A stretch of DNA of 64,000 nt, from positions 806,001 through 870,000 of the forward strand of contig CP084617.1 in the NCBI GenBank assembly GCA_025917655.1, in the 5' to 3' direction. The position numbers and the translations under genes were made by a program. The stretch comes from Chlorella sorokiniana (lineage: Eukaryota; Chlorophyta; Trebouxiophyceae; Chlorellales; Chlorellaceae). Positions 11,095-21,900 of the stretch are shown here, one piece after another. The notes beneath the pieces are model-generated. The model was not told where the DNA came from and did no database searches. It saw only the letters and a program-made list of their open reading frames with translations. Position 1 is the first letter of the stretch. Each line of letters begins with the position of its first letter.

Positions 11095-14000
11095 ATGAAG
11101 CATCTTTCCAAAGCTCTTCATCACCTCAACAACCTGGTGGGGGCCGAAGTGTTTGCCTCTCCGGTTTCCGACGCTGCTCTCTACAGCAATCGCGAATGTC
11201 AGGATGTCTGGGACTTCTATAAGGACGCTCTAGATTCGCTGACCAAGGGAGAGATATGCGAGCCCGTCCCAGAAGCGAGCTTTTGCGACGTAAGCGGCCA
11301 AGGCCAAATTGCCTTGTTCTGCGAGGTGTAGCCAACTCAAAGTGCCGCCGTGCAGGCAGCTCAAGGCCGTAGCCAATGCAGCCGCGCAGCTCGACGCCAA
11401 GCTGCGCCCAGCCGCAGCAGCGGGCAGCCTGTCTGCCCGCTGCCAGGTCTGGGCTGCCAGCAAGTTCATTCGTGGCGCTGCGATTCTTGTGCACCACTTG
11501 AGCCTTGATGAGGACGTTGTAGCGCAGCTATGCAAGGCAGCGGCAGTGCTGCTTGGAAGTGGCGGGCTGCTGCTGCAGGCTGCAGCCAACAAGCCTGGGG
11601 GGCTCAGCAAGTTGACCGTGGGCATTGTGAAAACTGCCAGTGCATCAGCTGAGGCAGCGGACCAAATGGAGGCTGTGCAGCAGCTCTTTCTCTGCTTGGA
11701 AGCTCATCCAAGGGCCGCTGCGGAGTTTGCTGCTTCAACCGCTCGGCCCGACCGGCTCCTGGGCTGGCTGTCCTCTGTGGTGGAGCTGCTGCTTGTTTCA
11801 GAGGACCAGCCGTCAGGCAAGGGGCTTGAATCGCATGCGCAGCACAACACCTGCAACAACAACAACTGAGCAGACCGCCTCTCTTGTCGCAGTGACAACT
11901 GATGGGTGGGCTTATTATGTGTTTGGTGCCATGCTGACATCGCTGCTGTACCAGGAAGAGTTTGAGGCGCACAGGCGCAGCTTGACAGCAAACGCTGCCT
12001 TGCAGCAGAGATGTGCTGCCATGCTGCTGCGGTGCTTCCATGCAGCGGGTCGCGGACTGGCACGCACGCCGCCGCAGACTGCCTTGGGGAAACCGTGCCG
12101 CACCGACTCGTTCATCCTGGAAGGCGTGGCCAGCTGCTTCGACAGCTCATTGTGCCTACATGGGGCAATCGAACACCAGCTCAGCATCGAGGACCCTGTA
12201 GCACTGCTGCGGTCAGCCATGGACATTTTCGCGCAGCTGGACCTGCCTGCCAGCTTGGCAGCCCCTGCCCTGGACAGCAGCTCAGCGGCTGTGGCAGGCG
12301 GCAGCCGCACCCATCATGCGACCGTGGCGCCTCAGTGCCATGTCCTCATAGCTAGCATAATGAGCGTTACCTTGACTAACATGCAGCAGCGCATGAAGCA
12401 GCCATCAGCCGACGTGCGTGCGGCACTGCCAGAGGTGGCCCGGCACCTGGTTCAGCAGGTTCCCCAGTTTGCCTGGCTCATCAGCAGCTTGGCGTCTCCG
12501 GCAGCCCAGCCAGCCCTGCTGGCCATGCTGCAGGAGGCGGGCTGTATCCTACCGCGCGACTTGTTGATGACCCTGTGCGCTGTCAGCGAGCCCTGCCTGC
12601 GGTGCACCACCTGGGCGCAAGCCATTTCTAGCACAGAAGAGCTGAGGGAGTGGAGCGCTGCTGCAGATGCAGCGCTGCGGCTACTGCCCGTGGCAGTCGA
12701 CTGGTGGGAGCAGTTCGGCGAGTCGGTCAGAAGAGAGGGGCAGCGGGAGCAGGGCTCCGGCGTCAAGCCGCAGATCAAGCCCGACCTTGCGGCTCGTGAT
12801 CTGGTGTACCGCTGCCTCGGCGTGTGGTCTCAGGCAGTCAGTATGGCGGATGCGTATGTGGATCAAGTGCTGTCTGGCCAGCCCGAAGCAACTGTCGTGG
12901 TGGGAGCAGCCCCTGAGCAGGCTACGCAGCTGGCGCCGCTGTTGTGGCAGCTGCACGGCCAGTCATGCCGGCTTGTCCACTACATTGTTGGTTCGCGCTC
13001 GGAGTGGCAGACGCTCATGCGGGGCGGCCTTGTTCAGGGGTGGGGCCAACTGGCCGAAAAGCTCTTCCGAGCCTTCGACAGCTGTGCAGGCTTGCTGTTG
13101 GCTTTGTTGGACAGAGGTGTTGAAGCTGGCCGGGGGCGCTGGAGGTGGGTTGAATGGGAAGGGGCAACATTGCGTGATATGTGTCCTGAGGCGTGTCCCC
13201 ACTTGCGGCTGCAGGTCTATGCTGCACTCAGTTGCTGCTGCGCACTTGGCAGCGATGGCAGCGCTGATGCCGCACCTTGGTTCGGGAGGTCAGGAAGGTT
13301 GCCACTTGATCATTTTGAAGGCCACTTGCTGCGTGCCGAGCATCGTTCTCAGCAACCCCCTACCAAGAGTTGGTGCTGACTCTTGCGCGTTTGTTCCAGG
13401 CAAGCATGAACTTGAGAGAGATTTGGTAAAGACATGGCTCCCCAGAGCTTCCCACGGCTTCCCATGCAGGTCCCTGCCACTTTCAAGCGCATCATCCAGC
13501 TCCTGCTTCCCATGCTGCATGGTGAGGAGGCCATGGGCCTTGCCATCACCCTTGTCAATAGCAGTCTGATGGAGCAAGCTTTTGCGAGTGCCGGGGGCGA
13601 CCCTCAATTGAGCCAGGCAAGGCTGCTCCCTGCATCTACACACCTGGCCGCTGGCTGCGCAGCCTGCCGCCATCAGCGCCTTGAGTGCCTGCAACCTGCC
13701 CAAGGTTGGCTCCACACAACCGCCGCCCGGGTGATTTGTGCAGGCCATCGGGTCTCTGCTTGTGAAGCTTGGCTCCATCCTGAAGGAGTGCGCTAAAATG
13801 AGGGCTGAAGGCGGAGTTTCAGAGGAAACCATACGCGATGCAACGGCTTTGTTGGGTGCGCTGGAGGCTGCAGAGGCTGCTGCTTCCCAACCTGGCGCAC
13901 CTCCGCCTGCAGCGCTAGCGCAGCACATTGTCCTCAACGCGCTCCAGGGTGCCAGGACGTTGGCGGATGCCCTGCTGGCCTGGCAGCAGCGGCCCGCGCA

Positions 14001-14264
14001 GCTGGAAGCGGCGCGCCTGGAGCTGGCACAGGCGCAGGCCCTGCGCAGCTGCGCCTACCTGCGCTGCCCAAATGTGGGGCCGGCGGCGGCATGATGGCGG
14101 GGAGCGGGATGGGCAGCAAGCTGTGCAGCGGCTGCCGCGTGGCCTGGTACTGCGGTACTGCCTGCTCGCATGCCGACTGGCGGGCTGGCGGGCACAAGCG
14201 CGTGTGCGCCGCCCTCGGGGCTGCGCGGCTGCGTGAGCGGCAGCAGGCGCAGAGCCCTGCCTGA
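11095..14264 (+). CDS. MYND zinc-finger protein, tandem paralogue 2 (finger frame broken)
   Basis: Second member of the triplet, with the same six-exon plan: 11095-11289, 11360-11816, 11893-13144, 13215-13399, 13470-13616 and 13744-14264. Exon 1 (MKHLSKALHHLNNLVGAEVF) joins exon 2 in frame here. Introns 2, 4 and 5 have GC donors, as in the other copies. Exon 4 shares the two-base shortfall of copy 1. A one-base deficit near 14075 (compare copy 3, 18410) stops translation at 14094, after only the first Cys pair of the finger. The rest of the finger (CSGCRVAWYC and onward) remains in another frame. If real, this copy lacks its zinc finger. If a base is missing from the consensus, it is intact. 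Confidence 0.72.
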
Positions 14265-14534
14265 TAGCTGGTCTTCCTTTGTATGCAATACTCAACACAC
14301 CTCTGCTTGATGTGCCCTGCCCTTGTGGCTCCTGCATCCCGACTCCCTGTACGGCTCCTTTCGCCCCGCTTTGCATGCTTGCCGCCTGCCTTCCTGCTTC
14401 CATGCCCTGGCAGTCTGGGCGCTGTGACAGTCCTCTATCAGTGCATTGAAGTGCAGCAAGAGCCAGGCAAAGCGGTGCTTCCAGAAGGCGCTGCAGTCTC
14501 ACTGTTCTCAAGTTGCGCTCAATCTCAGCAGAGC

Positions 14535-14700
14535 AGCGCATGAGCCAGGCCTGCCCCCACCCCTTCCCCCACCCCAAGCCTCTTATCTGCATGCGCCACG
14601 TCTCAGGCAGCTTGCTGCGGACCGAGGCGCAGAACCAGCTGCCGCCGCCTCGTCGACTCGATGTGCACTGCACACAAGCCGTGCCACGGTGCCACATGAT
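14535..14700 (-). pseudogene. Decayed duplicate of the RRP44 3' coding end
   Basis: Downstream of MYND copy 2 the sequence parallels the last codons and 3' flank of RRP44 (18865-19030). On the minus strand, RRRQLVLRLGPQQAA here aligns with NRRQLVLRLVPRSELPE there, and both are preceded by CAV-x-I. Frameshifts and substitutions have destroyed the frame. The fragment is convergent to the MYND gene just as real RRP44 is, so it was carried along when the unit duplicated. Confidence 0.75.
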
Positions 14701-15149
14701 CTTCACAATGCCGGCGCCGGGTGTAAGAGCGCCATTACTGCTGATGGTGATGCCCTCCGCGGCGCTGCCATGGTACATGTCGCCACGGTGGTTCCCGGGA
14801 GAGCGCAGCTGGCAGCGCTCGCGTCCACGAGCACTGGGCCCGCCAGACACAGACAGCCGCGGTGCCATCCTGCTGCCCTGTGTCGGCTTGAAGCTGATGC
14901 ATCACGGTACAGCATATGCAGCATGCTGTACAGAGACGACTGCCCAGATCCAGGTGAGCGCGGACGCCAAGGGCTGCTTTGATGGCCGCTGAGCTGGCGA
15001 GGCGCAGCAGCGGGCACTGGCGCGGCGGCGCGGCAGCCATCAGGCATGCATTCCCTCGCAACAGTACGATTGTGAATGTGCGTGTTCGCGCAGAGCTGGG
15101 TGAGGGCTACAGGATGCAGAGCTGCAGCTAAAGCGCAGGGCAGCGCAGG
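14701..15149. other. Unassigned spacer between MYND units 2 and 3
   Basis: About 450 bp is not homologous, by eye, to the MYND units, POLQ or RRP44. On the minus strand a short open stretch contains GDMYHGSAAEGITISSNGAL, which looks protein-like, but I cannot assign it and see no start, splice sites or continuation. It may be another gene fragment trapped in the array or ordinary spacer. Confidence 0.35.
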
Positions 15150-15394
15150 CATGGTGGGTGGGTAGACACCAAGGTCTGGGCGTCGCATGGGAAGACGGCA
15201 AGGTTTCCTCTCCATGGAGGAACCGTATGCAGTACTCGTGCAACTCCATAGCTAGTGGTAAGTGATTTGAAGGATGTGTAATCCCGAGTTGTGTCCGCTG
15301 CGCAATACCCCAGCGCCGCATCCGTCGACTGCACAGTACACATGCTGAAGCCAAAGCTTGGCCTCAAGTCCCTGCCAAGGTTGTGTTTGCAATC

Positions 15395-18300
15395 ATGTCG
15401 CATCTTTCCAAAGCTCTTCATCACCTCAACAGCCTGGTAGGGGCCGAAGTGTTTACCTCTCCCGTTACCGACGCTGCTCTCTATAGCAATCGCGAATGCC
15501 AGGATATCCTGGACTTCATTGAGAATTCCCTACATGCGAGTGCCACAGGAGAGCATGCGAGCCCGTCCCAGAAGCGAGATATTGCGACGTAAGCTTCTAA
15601 GCTTACGCCGCAAGCGCTTGCGGCCAAGGCCAACTTGCCTTGTTAGGCGAGGTTTAGCCAACGCAAAGTGCCGCCGTGCAGGCAGCTCAAGGCCGTGGCC
15701 AACGCAGCAGCGCAGCTCGACGCCAAGCTGCGCCCAGCCGCAGCAGCGGGCAGCCTGTCTGCCCGCTGCCAGGTCTGGGCTGCCAGCAAGTTCATTCGTG
15801 GCGCTGCGATTCTTGCGAACTATCTGAGCCTTGCTGAGGACGTCGTAGCGCAGCTATGCAAGGCAGCGGCAGTGCTGCTTGGAAGCGGCGGGCTGCTGCT
15901 GCAGTTTGCAGTTCGCAAGCCGGGGGAGCTCAGCAAGTGGCCCGCCGTGGGCAGTTTTGCAAGTGCCAGCGCAACAACTGAGGCAGCCGGCCAAATGGAG
16001 GCTGTGCAGCAGCTCTTGCTGTGCGTGGAGGCTCACCCAAGGGCCGCTGCAGAGTTTGCTGCTTCAACCGCTCGTCCCGACCAGCTCCTGGGCTGGCTGT
16101 CCTCAGTGGTGGAGGTGCTGCTTGTTTCAGAGAATCAGCCATCAGGCAAGGGGTTGGATCACATGCGCAGCAGAACTCCTGCATAAATTACCTAAGCCAA
16201 CCCCTCTCTTGCTGCAGTGATAACTGATTGGTGGGCTTACCGTGTGTGCGGCGCCATGCTGGCTCCGCTGCTGGACCGGATACACTTTGAGGAGCACAGG
16301 CGCAGCTTGACAGCAAACGCTGCCCTGCAGCAGAGATGCGCTGCCGTGCTGCTGCTGTGCTTTCACGCCGCGGGTCGCGGACTGGCACGTACGCCGTTGC
16401 AGGACGCCTTTGGGGAACCATGCCGCACCGACACGTTTTTCCTGGAAGGCTTGCTGTGCTGCTTCGACAGCTCATTGTGCCTACATGGGGCACTTGAACA
16501 CCAGCTCAGTATTGACCCTGTGGCGCTGCTGAGGTCAGCAATGGACATTTTTGCGCAGCTGGACCTGCCTGCCAGCCTGGCAGCCCCTGCCCTGGACAGC
16601 GGTTCTGTGGCTGCAGCAGGCGGCAGCCACAGCCACCGTGTGACGGTGGCGCCTCAGTGCCATGTCGCCATAGCAAGCATGATGAGTGTTGCTCTGCTTT
16701 ACATGCAGCAGCGCATGGCGCAACCCTCAGCCGACGTGCTCGCAGCACTGCCAGAGGCAACCCGGCGCCTGGTTCAGCTCACTCCACGGTTTGCATGGCT
16801 CATCAGCAGCCTAGCGTCCCCTGCTTCCCAGCCAGCCCTGCTGGATATTCAGCAGAGGACGGGCGGCAACCTGCGGCACGATTTGTTGGTGACCCTGTGC
16901 GCTGTCAGCGAGCCATGCCTGCGGTGCACCAGCTGGGCGCAAGCCATCTCCAGCACAGAAGAGCTGCGGGAGTGGAGCGCTGCTTCAGATGCAGCGCTGC
17001 GGCTGCTGCCCCTGGCAGTTGACTGGTGGGCGCAGTTCAGCGAGCCCTTCAGGACACAGCGGCACCAACAGCAGGGCTCCACCATCAACCCGCAGCTAAG
17101 GCCCGACCTTCCGGCTCGTGAACTGGTGCACCGCTGCCTCGGTGTGTGGTCTCAGGCAGTCAGGTTAGCGGATGAACATGTGGCTCAAGGGCTGTCCACC
17201 TGGATTGCAGCAATGGCAGCGGGCGTGGCGGGAGCAGCGCCTGAGCAAGCCACGCAGCTGGCGCCGCTGTTCTGGCAGCTGCACGGGCAGTCATGCCGGC
17301 TCGTCCACTACATTATTGGCTCGCCCTCATTGCGGCAGAGGCTCATGCGGGCGGCCTTGTTCAGGGATGGGCCCATCTGCCCGACAGGCTCTCCCGAGCC
17401 TACAACACCTGCACTGCCTTGCTGGCGGCTTTGTTGGACAGAGGTGCAGAACCTGGCCAGGGGCGCTGCAGGTGGGTTGAGTGGGAAGGGGGCAACGTCG
17501 CGTGATGTGTGTCCTGAGCCGGTGTCCCCATGCATGTACATGTGTGCCTGCAGGTCGATGTCCCACTCCCTTGCTGCTGCACACTTGGCGGCGATGGCTG
17601 CGCTGATGCCTCATCTTGGCTCGGCAGCGCGAGAAGATCACGCGTTACTCACTCTGAGGGCGGCTTGCCTCGCACCGGGCATCGTCCTCAGGCAACCCTC
17701 CTGTCAGGAGATGGTGCTGACTCTTGCGCGGCCTCTGTTCCAGGCAAGCATTACTTGAGAGAGGAGCGCGAACGAGGCTTGCCTGAGCTTTCAACAGCTT
17801 TCCATGCAGGAGTTTCCCACTTTCCAGACACTCATCCAGCAACTGCTTCCCATGATGCGTATGGATGAGGCCATGGGCCTTACCATCCTCCTTGTGAACA
17901 GCAGCCTGATGGAGCAAGCTTTCGCGATTGCGGGGGCGACCCTCAACTGAGCCAGGCAAGGCTGCTCCCTGCTTCCACACACCTGCCCGCTGGCCGCAGC
18001 CTGCCAACATCAGCGCCTTGTGTGTCTGCAAGCTGCCCGAGGCTGGATCCTCACAACCGCCGCCTCAGTGATTTGTGCAGGCCACCGGGGCTCTGCTTGT
18101 GAATGTTTGCTCCATCCTGATGGAACACGCTACCAGGAGGCTCGAAAGCAAGTTTCCAGAGGAATTCATGAGCGGTATGACGGCTATCATGGATGTGCTG
18201 GAGGCTGCAGAGGCTGCTGCTTCCCAGCCTGGCGCCCCTCCGCCAGCAGCGCTAGCGCAGCACATCGTCCTTAATGCGCTCCAGGGTGCCAGGAAGATGG

Positions 18301-18602
18301 CCGATGCCCTGCTGGCCTGGCAGCAGCGGCCCGAGCACCTGGAAGCGGAGCGCCTGCAGCTGGCACAGGCTCAGGCCCTGCGCAGCTGCGCCTACCTGCG
18401 CTGCTCAAACGTTGGGGCCAGCGGCGGCATGATGGCGGGGCAGGGTGCGGGCAGCAAGCTGTGCAGCGGCTGCCGCGTGGCCTGGTACTGCGGTACTGCC
18501 TGCTCGCATGCCGACTGGCGGGCTGGCGGGCACAAGCGCGTGTGCGCCGCCCTTGGTGCTGCGCGGCTGCGAGAGCGGCAGCAGGCGCAGAGCCCTGCCT
18601 GA
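15395..18602 (+). CDS. MYND zinc-finger protein, tandem paralogue 3
   Basis: Third member. Exons: 15395-15588, 15682-16145, 16218-17471, 17554-17743, 17810-17955 and 18081-18602. It starts MSHLSKALHHLNSLVGAEVF and ends with a complete MYND finger near 18385-18560 (CAYLRCS, then CSGCRVAWYCGTACSHADW and HKRVC). Exon 1 fits exon 2 if the acceptor four bases upstream of that in copy 2 is used. Exon 4 is two bases longer than in copies 1 and 2 and keeps the frame. One-base deficits occur near 17350 (a GGG where copy 1 has GGGG) and near 17935, each breaking the frame. It lies 308 bp from the convergent RRP44 stop and is probably the founder by position. Function unknown. Confidence 0.78.
15588..15623. 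repeat. Two abutting perfect palindromes at the intron 1 donor of MYND copy 3
   Basis: 15588-15607 reads CGTAAGCTT, CT, AAGCTTACG. 15608-15623 reads CCGCAAGCGCTTGCGG. Compared with copy 2, where GTAAG is followed directly by CGGCCAAGG, copy 3 has 27 extra bases that create both palindromes. The extra bases include inverted copies of the sequence on each side. Confidence 0.85.
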
Positions 18603-18910
18603 TAGGTGGTCTTCCTTTGCATGCAATACTCAACACCACCTGTGCTTAGTGTGCCCTGGCCTTGTGGATCCTGCATCCCGGCTCCCTGCACGGCTCCTTT
18701 TGCAATGCTTTGCATGCTTGTCTCCTGCTTTCCTGCTTGCATGCCCTGTATGTCTGGGCGCCGTGTCACAGTCTTCTGTCAATGAATTTCAGTGCAGCAA
18801 GAGCCAGGCAAAGGGGTGCATTCAGCAGGAATGGCAGTCTTCACCAGTCTCAACTTGCGCTTGACCTCGGCACAGCAGCGCATGAGCCATGCCTGCGCCC
18901 CCTTAGTCTC

Positions 18911-21900
18911 TCAGTGCATGCGCTCCGTCTCAGGCAGCTCGCTGCGTGGCACGAGGCGCAGCACCAGCTGCCGTCGGTTGCCCGCCGCCTCCTCAACCGC
19001 GATGCGCACAGCGCACGCGTCAAACACGGTGTAGGCGACGGCGCCGTCGCTGCTGCGCACAGTCTGCTTCTCCTCATCATACAGGTAGGCGCCGTCTGCT
19101 GCCGCCGCTGCCGCGCTGCCGCCGCCGGCCTTGCGAGCCTGCCTGCCGCCGCCGCCGTCCTCCGCCGCCGCCGCCGCCGCCTCGCCGTCGTCCAGGTACA
19201 CCGGCCCCTCGATCCCATACTTGGGCACAAACACGATGAGGCCATTGGCACGCACCTGCCGGGGCCAGGGGGAGGAGCGGTTCAGGACACACACAGGCAA
19301 GGATGGTGCCCTTATCAACAGCCACAATGGGGGCCTAGCCTGAAGCCGCCCGCCAACCGCTCCCAAGCGCGTCAGCACAAGTGCCTGGGGGCGTGGCAGG
19401 TGCGGCAGCAGCGGCGGCGCCTCGCCTTGGTGACGCGCGCGTCGGCCACCACGTGTCGGCCGCGGAAGAAGATGAGGGTGTGCAGCTCCACAGAGGCCCT
19501 CCCCGCCATCTGAGCGTTCCTGCGGTGCAGCAAACCCTCCGCCCGGGAGGGTGGAGGGTTGGGGGCCGAGCAAGGGCTGCTGACACTGCCTGGCCCCTCC
19601 ATGCAGGCACTGCGGCTGCGGCTGCCGCGCCGCAGGCAGGCTCTCACAGCCGCCTTCGCACTTGCAAGCTGTGGCCAGGCGCGTCCCTCAGCCACCCCTG
19701 CATGCCAGCCACACTCCTTCTTCTTCTCCTTCCTGCGCTGCCCCTTTGCTTCGCCCACCTGTGCCGCACGTTGAGGTTGTCCACCACCCCATGCATGAGC
19801 TCCCGATCGCGCAGCGCCTCGGGCAGCGGGCGCAGGCCCAGCGCCGCCATCAGCACGCGGTGCACGATGACATCGGCGTAACTGCAGGCGGTGGAGTTGT
19901 GGGTTGAGTGAGGGGGCCGGGGGTGGGGATAGGGGTGCAGGCGCACACCTGGCACTGAAAAACAACGCAGTGGGGCGCTATAATGGCCTTGCAGAACAAA
20001 CAGGTGCAGAGCTTGTGAACTTCAAGAGCCCGACGTGCTCGCAATGCGGCAGGCCCACGGCGCTGGTGTGGGGAGGGCAGCGGGCACTCACCGGCGGATG
20101 GGCGAGGTGAAGTGGGTGTAGAGGGGTGCGGCCAGGCCGTAGTGCAGGTACTCGGGGCGGAGGCCTCCCCTGCAGGTGGAAGCAAACCAAGGAGCCCGCC
20201 ACAACCAGCAAGAGGTCAGAACTGGGTGACAAAACCGCTGGGCTGGGGGCGAGCGCAGCGGGTGCGGGGCGGCGGCAAGGCTGGGCATGCCCTACGACGT
20301 GCCGCAGCTGCCCAGACCCGCCTTTGGCGCCACCCAGCCAACCAGCGACCAGCACATGTGGGCGGCCGCAGCCCTGCTGGCGCCCGCTCCAACCCTTCCA
20401 GTACTGGCCCTCCCAGCCTGCCTCCCCCGCCCCGTCCCCTCTCTGAAGCGCATGCCCCCAACACACACAGGTGTGTTTGGCCCCATACGCCACAGCACAG
20501 CATCAGCACCCCCGTCCGCCGCAGCACCGCGCCGCTGGCGCCCCCACCCACCGCTGGACAGGTACACCGCCTGGGTCATGCAGCGGGTGGCCATGATGCG
20601 GATGAGCTTGTTGAAGTAGGGGTCGGCGGCGCGCACGGCGCCGTCCAGCGACTCGGCCAGGGACTGCGGGTGGGAACGGGGGCGGCGGCAGCAGGGGAAA
20701 GGTGTGGGCAGCATCTGGCCAGAGGCAGGCCCGCAGACCGGAATGACCAGCTTCTGACTAGGTTACAGCTGGGATGCAGGGACGCAGCGCCAGCCAGGGG
20801 GGCAGGCAGGCTTGCCTTGGAGGTGGATGGGTCGATGGCGGCGCCCACCGCCGCCGCCGCCCGCAGCAGCGGCTCAAACTGCGCGGCGGCGGCGTGGGGT
20901 GGCGGCGCAGCAGCGCGCACGCGGGGAAGTGGCGCAGCGTGAACTCGGCCACTGCGCCAGGGGTGGGGGAGCCAGCTCAGGCAGAGGCACAGTTCAGGTA
21001 AAGCCGCCCAGGACGAAGGGCTGTGCCGCGAACAAGAAGCACCGGTCGAGGCGTGCAAGGCCTGCGGTCCCCTCCACTCGCCCACAACACCACCACTCCC
21101 CCAAGCAGGCCCATCCTCTCCGCCGCGGGCCCCCCACTCCCCCCAATAACAACAAAAAGAAGGAACACCCCGGCAGCCGCCCACCGGTGCAGTTGGCCAG
21201 CAGCATCATCTCCTCCACCATCTGGTTGGCCTCCCGCACCTGCGCCCAGCCAGCCGTGGGGCGCCCGATGGGCAGAAGGCAAACCCACACGCACATGGAG
21301 AGGCGCGCAAGGCACATGAAACACACACACACATAAGGACAAATACGGAGGCACACCAAGCACATGAATACAAGCAACACCCACACATCTCTGCGGCTGA
21401 CCCAGCGCAGACAACACAAACATAATTATAGGGCCACAAACGTCTCTGTGTGCGCACAGGGAGCACGCGGCGCGGACCCCACCTGGTACATGCCCACATC
21501 CAGGGGCACACACAGCATACGCCCCCACCTGGTACATGCCCACATCCAGGGGGTCGTGCGTCTCGGTGTCGATCTCAAACCGCACCTCGGGGAGGCCAGC
21601 TGCAGCGCGCCCCGCTCGCCCGCCGCCGCCGCAGGATGCGGGCCAGGGAGTTCAGGGTGCGCAGGTTGACCTGTGGGTGTGTGGGGTGTGTGGGTGGGTG
21701 GTGTGTGTGTGTGTGCAGGGTCCTGAGTCGCTGGGAGGAATCGGGGGTGGGGCGGCACGCAGGGCAAGAACAGAGCTGCTCTACGTCCTGTCTCTGTTTC
21801 TCATCCCTCCGCCAACCCCGCACAAACCCCGCACACAAAGAGCGCGCGCGCGCGCGCGCGCGCGCCCCCGCCCCCGGGAGCGCCCGCCCCTCACCGACAG

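Larger units (their letters stand above)
7030..18865 (+). repeat. Tandem array of three about 3.7 kb units, each with one MYND gene plus flanks
   Basis: Three diverged direct repeats run at about 7030-10730, 10815-14530 and 15150-18865. Homology covers the 5' flank, all six exons, the introns and about 250 bp after the stop codon (shared GGTCTTCCTTTG, GCAATACTCAA, and a stretch ending in a form of TTGACCTCGGCACA). The units differ at many positions, so the duplications are not recent. The right-hand edges differ: unit 1 switches to a POLQ exon fragment, unit 2 continues into a decayed copy of the RRP44 tail, and unit 3 continues into the real RRP44 3' end. This suggests that unit 3 sits at the ancestral junction (inference). 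Confidence 0.88.

Noticed and set aside
7300-18602. Calling the MYND copies pseudogenes because each has frame breaks
   Set aside because: Conserved single genes in the same window show the same kind of breaks at homopolymers, so the frames alone cannot prove loss.
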